Shown: positions 1-10,055 of the stretch, in pieces
How positions within the stretch are numbered: the stretch's first letter is position 1
How the letters are laid out: each line of letters opens with the position of its first letter
Assembly (NCBI GenBank): GCA_003116975.1
Contig: BGKB01000174.1
Location: 1 to 64,000 of the forward strand
Reading direction: 5' to 3'
Origin: Aurantiochytrium sp. KH105
Taxonomy: Eukaryota; Sar; Bigyra; Thraustochytrida; Thraustochytriidae
DNA: 64,000 nucleotides
Notes under the pieces: model-generated
What the model was told of the DNA's origin: nothing
What the model saw: only the letters and a program-made list of their open reading frames with translations
Databases searched by the model: none
Made by a program: the position numbers and the translations under genes

Positions 1-437
1 AGCCAGGGTTATTCGAGGAAGGCGGCAAGGAAGAAAATACCGGACAGCGAAACACAAAAACCCGCCAGGCGGGAGATGCGAGCGCAGGCGAGCAGTGTTA
101 TGCACGTGGTAAGTAGACAAAGCGGGTTCGGCGCAGTGTAGACCGCGGATACTTGACTTGCTTCGAGGCGGGGAAGTAGGTCGCCGGTTGTGGCGCATTG
201 CCAGTGTTACTCGGGACGCAGAGCAGGGAGGATGGATCCTGGGCGCTGAGGCCGAGGCCGAGCAAAACCGCAACGAGACACAAGGATCCAAACACACAAC
301 CCAGACGCGAAGCGAGCAACCTGCGACGCGACCAGCACAGCACACGCGCCAGCCTAGCACAGCGCAGCGCAGCACACGACTTGCGAACAGCCGCAGCAGC
401 AAGTTCGAGACGAAGCAAGAGTTGAAGAAACAAGAAG
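1..437 (+). promoter_or_regulatory. 5' flank of ornithine aminotransferase gene
   Basis: No supported gene lies here. The last 100 bases before the start at 438 become purine-rich and read like a 5' UTR, and the start context (aagaagATG) is a good eukaryotic one. Small open frames on both strands have no recognisable protein character. Confidence 0.4.
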
Positions 438-1733
438 ATGTTCTCCAAGCTCGCGCAGAGGACCGTGCCCCGGCACGCACGGAGGCTGTCCACCAAGCGG
501 TCGGCGCAGGAGTGCATCGACCTTGAGATGAAGCACGGATGCCACAACTACAGCCCGATGCCCGCAGTGATCTCGAGCGCCAAGGGCGTCAAGATGACCA
601 CCGTCGAGGGACGCACTCTGTATGACTTCCTCAGCGCCTACAGCGCCGTCAACCAGGGCCACTGCCACCCCAAGATTATCGAGGCACTCACCTCGCAGGC
701 CCAGACCCTTACCCTCACCTCGCGCGCATTCTACAACGACCAGCTCGGTGAGTACGAGGAGTACGTCAGCAAGCTCTTCGGCTACGACAAGGTCCTCCCC
801 GCCAACTCCGGTGTCGAGGCCGGTGAGGCTGCCGTCAAGCTCGCCCGCCGCTGGGCCTACGCTGGCCCCAAGGGCGTCCCAGACAACCAGGCTGTCGTTC
901 TCTTCGCTGAGAACAACTTCTGGGGCCGCACCATGTCGGCTATTTCGTCCAGCTCGGACCCTACCTCGTACAACCAGTTTGGTCCCTTCATGCCCGGCTT
1001 CGAGCTCATCCCCTACAACGACCTCAACGCCCTCGAGGAGAAGCTCAAGGCCAACCCCAACATTGCCGCCTACTACCTCGAGAACATCCAGGGCGAGGCT
1101 GGCGTCGTCGTCCCTGACGAGGGCTACCTCCAGGGCGTCCGCAAGCTCACCGAAAAGTACGGCGTGCTCATGATCTGTGACGAGATCCAGACCGGTCTCG
1201 CCCGTACCGGAAAGATGCTCGCCGGTGACCACGAGGGTATCCGCCCCGACATGGTTGTCCTCGGAAAGGCCCTCAGCGGCGGCACCATCCCCGTCTCGGC
1301 CGTCCTCGCCGACGACGAGGTCATGACCCTCATCAAGCCCGGTGAGCACGGCTCCACCTACGCTGGCTCCCCGCTCGCCTGCAAGGTCGCCAAGACCGCT
1401 CTCGAGGTCATTGTTGAGGAGGATCTTTGCGCCCGCGCCGAAAAGTACGGCAAGATCTTCCGCGATGAGCTCACCAAGCTTCAGGACGACATTGGCTCGG
1501 ACGTCATTGAGACTGTCCGCGGCAAGGGTCTCCTCAACGCCATGGTCATCAAGCCCCAGGGTGACAAGGACGCCTCCACTCTCTGCTACGAGATGATGGA
1601 CCGCGGTCTCCTCGCCAAGCCAACACACGGCGACATTATCCGATTCGCGCCCCCGCTCGTCATCAACGACGAGGAGATGGCTGAGTGTCTTCAGATCATC
1701 CGTGACTCCACCTACGCCGTCTTCAAGAACTAA
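438..1733 (+). CDS. OAT: Ornithine aminotransferase, mitochondrial
   Basis: A 431-residue class-III PLP aminotransferase that interconverts ornithine plus 2-oxoglutarate and glutamate-5-semialdehyde plus glutamate, linking arginine, proline and glutamate metabolism. The first 20 or so residues ([20 protein letters not shown]) are basic and hydroxylated, as in a mitochondrial presequence. The NSGVEAGE motif at 123-130 binds the PLP phosphate, the DEIQTG motif gives Asp248 for the pyridine nitrogen, and the GKALSGG motif gives Lys277 as the Schiff-base lysine. Length matches the family (human 439 residues) and the frame is uninterrupted, so it is a single-exon gene. Codon use is strongly C-ending, as in a highly expressed gene. 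It is convergent with the ABC transporter gene. The family assignment is secure; mitochondrial targeting is inferred from the N-terminus. Confidence 0.95.
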   Translation: MFSKLAQRTVPRHARRLSTKRSAQECIDLEMKHGCHNYSPMPAVISSAKGVKMTTVEGRTLYDFLSAYSAVNQGHCHPKIIEALTSQAQTLTLTSRAFYNDQLGEYEEYVSKLFGYDKVLPANSGVEAGEAAVKLARRWAYAGPKGVPDNQAVVLFAENNFWGRTMSAISSSSDPTSYNQFGPFMPGFELIPYNDLNALEEKLKANPNIAAYYLENIQGEAGVVVPDEGYLQGVRKLTEKYGVLMICDEIQTGLARTGKMLAGDHEGIRPDMVVLGKALSGGTIPVSAVLADDEVMTLIKPGEHGSTYAGSPLACKVAKTALEVIVEEDLCARAEKYGKIFRDELTKLQDDIGSDVIETVRGKGLLNAMVIKPQGDKDASTLCYEMMDRGLLAKPTHGDIIRFAPPLVINDEEMAECLQIIRDSTYAVFKN

Positions 1734-2089
1734 GCACTGAATGATAATTTATCCGATTTTTGACTTGTCTTCAACCTGTCTGAAACCGTTACTTATCCTT
1801 AGAGAACACAAAACGCGCTCGAGTCTGGCAGGGAGAAACAAAAAAGTGGTAAATGATTCTTTTGAATCGACCGATCTTTCGATGCGACCAATTATGGAAA
1901 AAAAAAGGACAAGATCCAGCTCTTCAAAGCTGTCACGTCACAACTCTCGATCATCTTGATCAAGTTCTACCTCAAGAAGCTGACACTATTCTCAATCACC
2001 TTCATCGTTCCCTTCCTTTTCGCGCTGTGCCTCGGTAAAAAAAAAAAAAGAGATCTCCAGTTGTTTTTTGTTACTTCCTTCCTTTCGAT
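1734..2089. other. Convergent 3' intergenic region
   Basis: This AT-richer spacer lies between two convergent genes and probably holds both 3' UTRs. It contains a run of about 12 A at 2038-2049. No gene is supported. Confidence 0.5.
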
Positions 2090-5000
2090 CTAAGACTTGC
2101 CGTGCGTAAACACGCGGAGCGAAATATACTCGAGAATCTTGAAGACGAGTGCAAAGATAAAAGTAATACCGAAGTTCTTCTCCCATGCTGTGCCGTCATA
2201 GTCAAAGTTTGTCGAGATAAACTGCCACACGTTGAGACGCGTGTAAACGCCGTCAGCAAAACTGACTTTAAGCACGTTGCAACCTGGTAATGACGCGTCG
2301 CAGACATCAGCGCATGACTGACCACCGTTGCAGGTATCATCGATCGCATTGAAAGCAGAGTCCACCACGCAGTTGCACCACAGCTGCGACTGGGAAAGAC
2401 CCTCGAGCATGTAAAAGGCCGGTGATACCTGAAACAGCCAGCGAAAACCTTCCGGAGCATTTTCAGCACTGATGAAAAAACCCGAAAAGAGGACGAACAC
2501 CGATACAGACAGGCTCAAACCCAAAACAGCAAAGCGAATGTTGGGCATCAACGCAACAAAGAGTTGTGCCAAAAACGAGAAAATGACGAAACTTGAAAAG
2601 AAGATGCTCGCCAAGGCCACGTAGCCCTCAACATCTGAACGCAATCCGACGATGAGATACAGCGGCGCAACAGCAACCAGAGAAGATATGACCAGATAGA
2701 CAATATCAACCATCGCAGAACCCGTAACATGCGCCAACGTCGAGTACATGTGGTTGCTCGCTTCGCGATAGTATACGGCTCTCATCTTGGACATGATGTC
2801 CAAGCTGGCGAGCGCAACGAGAAAACAGCACAGTGTCAAACAAAAGCCGATCAGACCGACGTACGACTGCGTCTCTGCTACGCTGTCCAAACTCGTTCTC
2901 TGCGCAAGAGTCAGGCTAAAGAGCAAGAGTAAGATGGTCAATGCAGCAAAGCGGCCTAGGGAAAATTCCGGAGTGCGCCACAGCGCTGTCCTCCATCGTG
3001 CCCACACGGCCAGCGTCGATACAAATGTCGACACGTAGAGCTCGCGGTTCGCCTTCGATTCCGTCGCTGCGTCGCCATCCGTTTGAGCCATGCTCTTATC
3101 CGTCATGATCAGCTCCAGAATAGCAGCATGCTCAGGCGACGAATGAAACAGATTGGCCCAGTCGACGCCGGCGCCGGCACCTTGGTCGTAAACCTCGTCA
3201 CCGTCACTGCTGCTACCACTACTACTGCTGCTGCTGCCGTCCATACTAGCAGCATGTTGCGTCACAGCCTGACCCAATTCAAGCACCTCAAGCGCGTACA
3301 AGCTCGGGTTGAACTCGCCTTCCGGCATGGACAGCGTATTGGCCTCGTAACGCGAAAAGTACGCTACCAAGTCTGACACTGGGCCGTGATACGCCACACG
3401 GCCGCCCTTTTGCAAAAGTAGAATGTCGTCAAAAAGAGCAAAGACTTCCCGACTCGGTTGGTGAATGGTGCACAGCACTGTGCGCCCTGCTTCGCAAACG
3501 CGACGCACCGCACGCATCGTCACCTCGGCGGCAGTGGCATCCAGACCCGACGTGGGCTCGTCCAGGAACAAAATTGCGGGATTCGCCGCCAACTCCACGG
3601 CTACCGTCAACCGCTTAAACTGCCCGACCGAAAGCCCGCCATGGCCCTTGACGCCAATCATTTGGTGCGCAATGCTTGAGAGCTCCAGTGTCTCAAGGAT
3701 GGCGTCGACCGTGGCCTCCATCAGGGATTTTTCCGTGTCCCGCGGGAGTCGCAGCCGGGCCGAAAACAGCGTTGCCTCTCGCACCGTTGCGAAAGCGCAG
3801 TGGTGGTCCTCCTGTTCGCAAAAGCTCAGCATGCGCTGAAAGGCGCGCGGATCTGTCACGGTACGCCCATGGAGCAAGAGCTCGCCCGTGCGCTCTCCCG
3901 AGGTTGTGCGCAGTGCAATTTGGTTCAAGAGGGTCGTCTTACCAGCACCTGTGGCGCCAATAATCGCGCACATACGGCCATTGGTCACATGGCCCGACAC
4001 ATTCGAAAGAAGTTTCTTGCGTTTGGTCTTTGACTTGGGGTTCACGACATACGTGATGTCCCGAAAGGAAAAGTTCACCTTGGGACACGGCATGCTCGCA
4101 GTCAGAGCTGTGGCTGCCGCCGCAGCGCGATCGTCGTGCCCGTTACTCATCGACCGCTCGAGGTCTTCCTCAATAACCATATCCTCCGCTTCATCCCATC
4201 CAGGGCCGCCGCCTGCGCGATGTGCACGGTGGTTTCCAAAGCGCTTGTTGCGCAGGAGAAGCCATTGCACCAAGATGGCGAGCAGACCAACGCCAACGTT
4301 GTAGACGATGGCGATCCACACCCAGTTACGATTCGAGCGAATCTCGTACAATTCCAGAGCGAGATGGCCCTGGTCCTCAAAGGTCTCGCTGTCAAAGATG
4401 ACAATGCCCGTTGCTCGCATCGCAAAGCTCACCGGGGAGATCCAAAAGAGCCACACGAGCCAGTCTGGAAGCGTGTCTTCCGAGATAAAGAAACCCGAGA
4501 AAAAGTACAAGATTCCGATGATCAGCATGGCGTGCAGCAAAAAGGCCATGACCAAGTCTGGCGACCCATATGCGATTGCCCGCGTGATCGAGTTGACTGC
4601 AAAGCTCAAGGCGTAACCGATCGCAAGAACAAGCCCATAAACGCCCATGGCATCATCGGCCTCTCGATCCACGTGCTCAGCCATCCAGAATACGATCGAA
4701 GCGACGCAAATGACCTCGGGGATGATGGCCACGCACATGAGCGCATTGTCTGCGAAAATGTAGGAGATCGGACGTAGCATTTTCGCATCAAGCTGCTTGT
4801 GCAGCACATCCCGTGAAGCGATCAGAAAGGGCAGTGACTCGAATGAGGTTGTGGAAAACAAAAAGAACGTGAAGAACACGGCCGATAAACGGTTGCTGAT
4901 CCAAGATAGGTCGCCGGCTGTCTCTGACACTGTGGGCAGCGAAAAGAAAAGTCCACCCAAAAGCGCGCTGATGAGGATGCCGCGGAGAAGCAGCGCAATG

Positions 5001-6448
5001 TGCACGATCTTGTCGCCCCAATATGTCTTTAGCACGTGCCGAAGGACCACCTTGAAGTCCGACATTGCGTCCAGAATATACGGGCTCCCGCCTTTGCGAT
5101 AGAATGGCGGAATGGTGTCCGTGACTCCGGTTTGAATGCTCGCGCTCTCTGCGGCAGCAGATCGCTTCCACTGCTCCGCAAGCTCCACTGTGGATGGGAG
5201 TGAATTGCCGGAAAAGTAACGACGACGCCGAGGCGTGGTCATGTCAGCGAGAAAATCACCAATGCTTCGCCCGCTCGCGCACGTGAAACCGAGCGAAGCA
5301 AAGTATTTGAGTACCCCTCGTACGGGTCCATGATAGATGACAAGGCCTTCGCACATGAGAATGATGTCGTCAAAAAGTTTGACGAGCTCGGGTCCGGGCT
5401 GCAGCAGCGAGATCACAGCGATTGACTGCATGCTACGCGTCGCCGCGTTAAGAGTCTGGACCACCTTGAACGCCGTGGCACTGTCGAGTCCGGTGGTAAT
5501 TTCGTCGAGCAAGAGAAGCGGATGGCGGCCAAAGAGCATCTCGCCAAGTGTCGTGCGCTTGCGCTCGCCGCCCGAGACGCCCCGAAAGAGCTCGTTTCCG
5601 ATGATGGTGTTGGCGGCGCCGCTCAAGCTGAGCAGAGAAAGCATGTCGTCCACAGCAAACTTGAGTGCTTTTCGCACATCCTCCTCGGACGAGCCTTTGG
5701 GAATTCCCTTGCCCGACTTGCGCGTAAAGGCCTGCGAACTCCCCATCGTGCGGTTTGCAAAGTCGAAAACCTCACGCACAGTCTGAAGCGGAAGATGTTC
5801 ATCGATTTGGCCCACCAAGGTCGCGACCTTGGTCATTTCGAGATTGGACTGATCGACTTTGTTGTAAGTGATGCTGCCTGAAAATGAGGTCCCGCGACCT
5901 GTCTTCAGACGACCTGCGAGCAAATGCAGCAAGCTCGATTTGCCAGATCCCGGCGCGCCCAAAAGCAATGTGCTCGTGCCAGGCTGCAAGGAAAGCGAGA
6001 TATCGTTCAGGATGTGCAAGTCTTGAGTCTCTGTACGCTTGCAGAGGCGTAGGGCGTCACGGAAGACTGTGTAGACTGTCCGCAGGTTCGTGTCCTTGTG
6101 TGCGATCTTGGCTGTAAAGCTGACATTGGTCATAGACACGGTGATGGGCAGACGGGGTTCGCCGTTGAAGGGTTCGAAGACACTGGAAGGCTCGCTGTGC
6201 AGGTACACGCTCGTGTCCGTGACAACGCTCGTTCGCAAAGACTTACTTTCTGCCTGTTCTTCTCTCGGGGTACTGTGAGGTCTGCCCTCCATCCCGCCCT
6301 CCGTGTCCTCTCCATTCCACCATTTCGTCAGCCATGAGGACCCGGCGTCTCCCTCCGTGCTCGAAGTCCTCCATCGTGCGAATGTCGGGAGCCACGAGCC
6401 CCACGACGAGTTCGTTTCCGTCGCGGACGGCTTTCTCGGCGGGAGCAT
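2090..6448 (-). CDS. Full-size ABCG/PDR-type ABC transporter
   Basis: A 1,452-residue ATP-driven exporter with the reverse order NBD-TMD-NBD-TMD typical of full-size ABCG (pleiotropic drug resistance) proteins. NBD1 has Walker A GAPGSGKS at 164-171, signature VSGGERKRT and Walker B LLLLDE. NBD2 has Walker A GATGAGKTT, signature-like LSVGQFKRLT and Walker B ILFLDEPTSGLDA. Each NBD is followed by about six hydrophobic segments. Unlike fungal PDR proteins, NBD1 keeps the Walker A lysine, so both sites may hydrolyse ATP; the NBD2 signature deviates from SGGQ. Linkers after NBD1-TMD1 and in NBD2-TMD2 are acidic or serine-rich. The substrate cannot be read from sequence. The start at 6448 is the first ATG in frame. 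It is divergent from a MATE transporter 1.5 kb away, so two drug-efflux-type genes share an upstream region. Confidence 0.93.
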   Translation of the reverse strand: MLPPRKPSATETNSSWGSWLPTFARWRTSSTEGDAGSSWLTKWWNGEDTEGGMEGRPHSTPREEQAESKSLRTSVVTDTSVYLHSEPSSVFEPFNGEPRLPITVSMTNVSFTAKIAHKDTNLRTVYTVFRDALRLCKRTETQDLHILNDISLSLQPGTSTLLLGAPGSGKSSLLHLLAGRLKTGRGTSFSGSITYNKVDQSNLEMTKVATLVGQIDEHLPLQTVREVFDFANRTMGSSQAFTRKSGKGIPKGSSEEDVRKALKFAVDDMLSLLSLSGAANTIIGNELFRGVSGGERKRTTLGEMLFGRHPLLLLDEITTGLDSATAFKVVQTLNAATRSMQSIAVISLLQPGPELVKLFDDIILMCEGLVIYHGPVRGVLKYFASLGFTCASGRSIGDFLADMTTPRRRRYFSGNSLPSTVELAEQWKRSAAAESASIQTGVTDTIPPFYRKGGSPYILDAMSDFKVVLRHVLKTYWGDKIVHIALLLRGILISALLGGLFFSLPTVSETAGDLSWISNRLSAVFFTFFLFSTTSFESLPFLIASRDVLHKQLDAKMLRPISYIFADNALMCVAIIPEVICVASIVFWMAEHVDREADDAMGVYGLVLAIGYALSFAVNSITRAIAYGSPDLVMAFLLHAMLIIGILYFFSGFFISEDTLPDWLVWLFWISPVSFAMRATGIVIFDSETFEDQGHLALELYEIRSNRNWVWIAIVYNVGVGLLAILVQWLLLRNKRFGNHRAHRAGGGPGWDEAEDMVIEEDLERSMSNGHDDRAAAAATALTASMPCPKVNFSFRDITYVVNPKSKTKRKKLLSNVSGHVTNGRMCAIIGATGAGKTTLLNQIALRTTSGERTGELLLHGRTVTDPRAFQRMLSFCEQEDHHCAFATVREATLFSARLRLPRDTEKSLMEATVDAILETLELSSIAHQMIGVKGHGGLSVGQFKRLTVAVELAANPAILFLDEPTSGLDATAAEVTMRAVRRVCEAGRTVLCTIHQPSREVFALFDDILLLQKGGRVAYHGPVSDLVAYFSRYEANTLSMPEGEFNPSLYALEVLELGQAVTQHAASMDGSSSSSSGSSSDGDEVYDQGAGAGVDWANLFHSSPEHAAILELIMTDKSMAQTDGDAATESKANRELYVSTFVSTLAVWARWRTALWRTPEFSLGRFAALTILLLLFSLTLAQRTSLDSVAETQSYVGLIGFCLTLCCFLVALASLDIMSKMRAVYYREASNHMYSTLAHVTGSAMVDIVYLVISSLVAVAPLYLIVGLRSDVEGYVALASIFFSSFVIFSFLAQLFVALMPNIRFAVLGLSLSVSVFVLFSGFFISAENAPEGFRWLFQVSPAFYMLEGLSQSQLWCNCVVDSAFNAIDDTCNGGQSCADVCDASLPGCNVLKVSFADGVYTRLNVWQFISTNFDYDGTAWEKNFGITFIFALVFKILEYISLRVFTHGKS

Positions 6449-6788
6449 GGCGTCAATCCCCCCCCCACCCCTCTCGCCTTGCCCCCTTCACAGGCGTGCA
6501 GACTTGTAGTCAACCAGGTCTTTAGCAGCAAATGCGGGTTTGCTGACTGCAGGTGGCTCTGCTTTTCATGCTCTGCTCTGCTCTGCTCCCCCAAGCTATT
6601 ATTATTAACCATTCCATGAGCAGCCTGGCATGGCTGGCTGGCCATGCTGGCTGTCTGGCTGGCCGGCTGGTGGACGCGCACTACACGCACACACACGCGG
6701 CGGTGACGCTTTCTTTCGAGTGCACGCGCTGCTGCTGCGGGCGTTGTCCCGGTCCCGTCCCCTTCCGGCTGCGGACCGTCACGCCTGT

Positions 6789-6808
6789 AGTAGTATACTA
6801 GGCCTAGT
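6789..6808. promoter_or_regulatory. Adjacent palindromes TAGTATACTA and ACTAGGCCTAGT
   Basis: Two perfect palindromes overlap here, about 345 bp upstream of the ABC transporter start. TAGTATACTA recurs at 7896-7905 directly before the MATE start, and the TAGGCCTA core recurs at four other intergenic places in the window. This makes them candidate transcription-factor or core-promoter sites; function is unproven. Confidence 0.3.
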
Positions 6809-6876
6809 GTACCTACTACGAGGGGGTGCAGCATCTCTTCACTCACTTGAGGGCGCCAACTCGCCGTCCGTGGGTT

Positions 6877-6880
<4 letters not shown>

Positions 6881-6907
<27 letters not shown>

Positions 6908-6921
6908 TCGTTCGTTCGTTC
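6881..6921. repeat. (CGTT)n microsatellite
   Basis: About ten tandem CGTT units in the intergenic region upstream of the ABC transporter gene. Confidence 0.9.
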
Positions 6922-7636
6922 GCGCGCTGCAGCCGGCTGCTGCCGCGGACGCTCGCTCGGCCGCCGCGCGTGCTCCAGCGCCGCGGTGGAGAGCGTCACG
7001 GCCTCGCCGCCGTCGAGGCCGTGTCTCGATGAGAGAGGGGGGAAATGACTGTGAAGCGCCCCCTCTTTTATCTATTATACAGGCGCGGCGCAAGAACGAA
7101 ACGAAGATTTCGTGCAACGCGGGCGCGAAGAAGGGGGGAAACTCGGACGGGAGAGCAAATCTGCGAGCGTGACAGGGCAGAAACCGAGGACCGGTCTGCG
7201 ATGGCAGCGAGCGGAAGACCTCAAAGCCCTCGTCGACAACGTGGGCAGAAACCAACCGAGCAAGGATGCAGCTGCTAGCAGGACAGGACACCTTGTTCTT
7301 CCTGCTGGCCATGGGCGGCCCTCCGGCCCTGGCCGCTGCAATGTCAAGGCACCAGGCCTTGACTGACTGTGAGGTCTAGTGCAATGGCACGATTGTTCAG
7401 GAGATTGTTGTGGAAGAAAAAGGTGATGTGTAGGAAGGGGAGGGGGAGAGGGAGTCATGATCGGTAATTAGCCTTTTGGAGGAGATACGTTTGTTCATCT
7501 TCTCCCGAAAACCTCTCTTTCGTCTCGTCTGTTTGTCTGACCAGAGCTCATCTCAATCTCCGGGCCCTCTCATAAATTGAGGCTGTATGACTTGCCGAGT
7601 GGGACACCAAGGCAACTCACTGTCAAGTTAGTTTCT

Positions 7637-7676
7637 AGTTGAGGGGGGTCGGTCGAGCCGGCCTCCCCCCTCAACT
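7637..7676. repeat. 12-bp perfect inverted repeat (hairpin)
   Basis: AGTTGAGGGGGG (7637-7648) is followed after a 16-base loop by its exact complement CCCCCCTCAACT (7665-7676). It lies about 250 bp upstream of the MATE start. It could form a stable stem in DNA or in a 5' UTR. Confidence 0.7.
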
Positions 7677-7895
7677 CAAAATCGAGTTTCTTGTCCTGGA
7701 GTCAGCATGGCGTGTCGTCGGCGACCCCCCGTTTTCCTTGCTGGACACGCCGCGCATGCGCTACGCGCCATCCCGGCTGCGGCGGCACTTGCTTTGTGAC
7801 CGGGCCGTTCATTCTGAGCCTATACATCAAGCTGAGCACGGCATGTTCTTCTACGGTGGGTGACCGCGATGCTCTTGGCAACTTGAATGGACCCG

Positions 7896-7905
7896 TAGTA
7901 TACTA
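7896..7905. promoter_or_regulatory. TAGTATACTA palindrome before the MATE start
   Basis: This second copy of the 10-bp palindrome ends 24 bases before the MATE start codon, within reach of a core promoter or initiator position. Only two copies were noticed, both in this divergent region. Confidence 0.3.
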
Positions 7906-7929
7906 TACACTCGCATACACATCAACGGC

Positions 7930-9633
7930 ATGGCGCGAGACGATGAGCTGCGCACTGCGCTGCTCGAGGAGGGCGAGGTGAACGCTGGCGAGACTGCGGC
8001 CAACAGGCGCGGGGGCGATGCCGGCGCTGATGGTGCTAGTGACAACGAGCGCATCGAAAGCGTCGCGGGCGAGACCCCGCCCCGCAACGGCAGCGAAGAT
8101 GAGGCTCCCGGGGCCACGAGCTCTCGTGCCGAGACCAAGTCCACGACGTGGACACACGAGCTAGGGGAGATCCTGTACCTTGGAGTGGGGCTCTTCTTGG
8201 CGCGGGCAAGCTGGGTGGTCATCAAGACCACGGATACTTCGATCATCGGGCATGTGTCGACCGAGGCCCTCGAGGCGAGCGCCGTGGCAGACCTTTGGAT
8301 GTCGTCAACCGGCGTGCTGACCATGGGCGGTGTGCTGGGCGTCTTTGTGGGTCAGGCCGTGGGCGCAGGCAACTTTCGCCTTGCATCCATTTGGCTCCAA
8401 GTCAGTCTGGTCTCTCTCGTGCCCATTGTGATCTTCGTCATGCTGCTTTGGTTCCTTACGGGACCAATTTTGCAAAGCATGGGCGTTGATGCCGCACTCA
8501 TCCCGCAAGCAAGCTACTACGGTGCCGTCCTAGCGCTCGCCATTCCCGGGCGAACCCTGATGGGGCAGTTTTCTCAGTTTCTTTCGGCGCACGGCCGCGT
8601 CAAGCCAGAAGCCAATGTCTCTGTGTTTGCGGCGATCCTCAATCTTACGCTTGGGCTGACGCTTGTTCTTGGCATTCCTTTCAAAGGCTGGCTGGGCTTT
8701 GGCTTTGCTGCCTGCCCCTGGGTCACTGCGGGCACAGAGACAATGCAGCTCGTTGTATTTTGGTTCATTTATGGCTATCTCCAAAGCCTCCCTTCTCAGA
8801 TCGGATGGGAGGGCTGGCATTTCGAGGAGGTGACCTGGGCGCGACTTCGCGAGTTCTTCCGGCTCTATGTCCCGGCCGTGCTCAGCTCATGCTCCGATTA
8901 TTGGCGGATGAGCGTCATTGGCATCTTTGCCGCTACGCTTGGCAACACGGACCTTGCCGTTTTCAATGCCTCGTATCGCATTCTCTGGATGTCGCTCACT
9001 ATCGTTGGATGTAAGTTTACGAATAACTGGGAAATACCGACAAATGTACAGCATGGGACTTGCTCACTAACAATACATGTTTCTTTTAACCGAGGAACCT
9101 TCGTTTCTTCTTATGGTATCATATTCACGTGCGTAGCACTTGGGTTTGCGGTGCGCGTCCGCCTGAGCACCTTTCTCGGTGCTGCAGACATTGCCAGTGC
9201 AAAATTGTCTGTGCATACAGGTATTGCCGTTACAATCACCATTTTGATGAGCATTGTTCTGGTAGTGTGCTTTGCGGTGCAGTACATTGCTCTCGTTTTC
9301 TCCAACGACCCGGAGGTCATTGACCTTTTCGAGAAATCCTCTGTGCCCATTGCGCTGACGCTTTTGATGATGAACCTTTCCGTGTTTTTGGAGCAGATTC
9401 CAGTGGCCATGGGTCAGACGCGCACTACGTTTTTTGCAGGGGTCGTTGGATCATGGGCTGGCCAGGTCCCGTGCTCATACCTCTTTATCACGTTTTGGCG
9501 CCATGATCTGACCGGACTTTACACGGGCGTAGCAACGGGATACTTTTTGTTGTGCGTAATTTTGGGCGTCATTATCTTCCGCACCGACTGGGATGCCGTC
9601 GTTCGGGACGCGCAGCGTCGCAATGCGACTTGA
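7930..9633 (+). CDS. MATE-family multidrug/toxin exporter, two exons
   Basis: A cation-coupled MATE antiporter with an acidic cytosolic N-tail of about 70 residues followed by roughly 12 hydrophobic segments. The whole span stays open (567 codons), but bases 9011-9136 look like a 126-nt intron: donor GTAAGT, acceptor GCGTAG, AT-rich, encoding 42 residues that interrupt a conserved stretch. Removing it joins the valine-rich helix to the segment containing VRVRLSTFLGA, which matches the VRV/NxLGA motif of MATE proteins, and gives a 525-residue protein, the usual family length. The intron is a multiple of three and lacks a stop, so retention would also be translatable. It is divergent from the ABC exporter. 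Family confident; substrate unknown. Confidence 0.88.
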   Translation: MARDDELRTALLEEGEVNAGETAANRRGGDAGADGASDNERIESVAGETPPRNGSEDEAPGATSSRAETKSTTWTHELGEILYLGVGLFLARASWVVIKTTDTSIIGHVSTEALEASAVADLWMSSTGVLTMGGVLGVFVGQAVGAGNFRLASIWLQVSLVSLVPIVIFVMLLWFLTGPILQSMGVDAALIPQASYYGAVLALAIPGRTLMGQFSQFLSAHGRVKPEANVSVFAAILNLTLGLTLVLGIPFKGWLGFGFAACPWVTAGTETMQLVVFWFIYGYLQSLPSQIGWEGWHFEEVTWARLREFFRLYVPAVLSSCSDYWRMSVIGIFAATLGNTDLAVFNASYRILWMSLTIVGCKFTNNWEIPTNVQHGTCSLTIHVSFNRGTFVSSYGIIFTCVALGFAVRVRLSTFLGAADIASAKLSVHTGIAVTITILMSIVLVVCFAVQYIALVFSNDPEVIDLFEKSSVPIALTLLMMNLSVFLEQIPVAMGQTRTTFFAGVVGSWAGQVPCSYLFITFWRHDLTGLYTGVATGYFLLCVILGVIIFRTDWDAVVRDAQRRNAT

Positions 9634-9827
9634 TCTCGCGCAGCAGCGTCACTTCATACATTGGGTAAAAATATTCTGACTTGCACGACTTGCACAAGCA
9701 AATAAATCATAACCGCCACCACCTCGCGTTAGATCTTGTCTTTTGCGCACGAGGCGGCCTCGCAAGCGCATTTCCATTACGAGAAGAACGATTCACGCGG
9801 ACTGGATTGGCTTCTAGGCCTACTATC

Positions 9828-10055
9828 CTACGCCTGCTCGGCCGTCTGCGCCCTTGCGCTCTTCCTGGCGCCGTCGGCCAACAGTCGGTTCCAGCGCGCG
9901 AAGAAGCTCGCCTGCTCCCGCATGCTCTCGCAGAGGTCGTTGACGTCCTTCGCCTGGACCAGCACCTTCTCGAACAGCGTCGACACCGAGGTCACCACCG
10001 CCTCGGTCTCCCCCGCCAGCGCGTCCGCGTCCCGCTGCGCCTGCGCCGCGCTCAT
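9828..10055 (-). CDS. Small helical protein, possible DASH/Dam1 complex subunit (DAD2-like)
   Basis: A 75-residue ORF (start MSAAQAQRDADAL) predicted as one long amphipathic helix. A region rich in V, L and K is followed by a FFARWNRLLAD stretch that resembles the short Trp-containing C-terminal motif of fungal DAD2-type DASH subunits, which couple kinetochores to microtubules. The resemblance is weak and read by eye. The size fits DASH subunits (about 60-130 residues), and Dam1-complex genes are known outside fungi in a few protists. An array of CTGAC repeats lies 80-90 bases upstream on the sense strand, resembling the arrays in introns elsewhere in this window, so a 5' UTR intron ending at the AG just before the start is possible. 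Alternative: any small coiled-coil protein. Confidence 0.45.
   Translation of the reverse strand: MSAAQAQRDADALAGETEAVVTSVSTLFEKVLVQAKDVNDLCESMREQASFFARWNRLLADGARKSARAQTAEQA

Larger units (their letters stand above)
6449..7929. promoter_or_regulatory. Shared upstream region of two divergent transporter genes
   Basis: About 1.5 kb separates the starts of the ABC (-) and MATE (+) genes. I see no protein-like frame. It contains a (CGTT)n tract, two copies of the palindrome TAGTATACTA (6791-6800 and 7896-7905, the latter 25 bp before the MATE start), one ACTAGGCCTAGT palindrome (6797-6808) and a GC-rich hairpin at 7637-7676. A regulatory role for any of these is inference. Confidence 0.4.

Noticed and set aside
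354..1628. 424-codon antisense frame across OAT
   Set aside because: It mirrors the OAT codons in a GC-rich gene and has repetitive Leu/Val/Gly/Asp composition and no domain.
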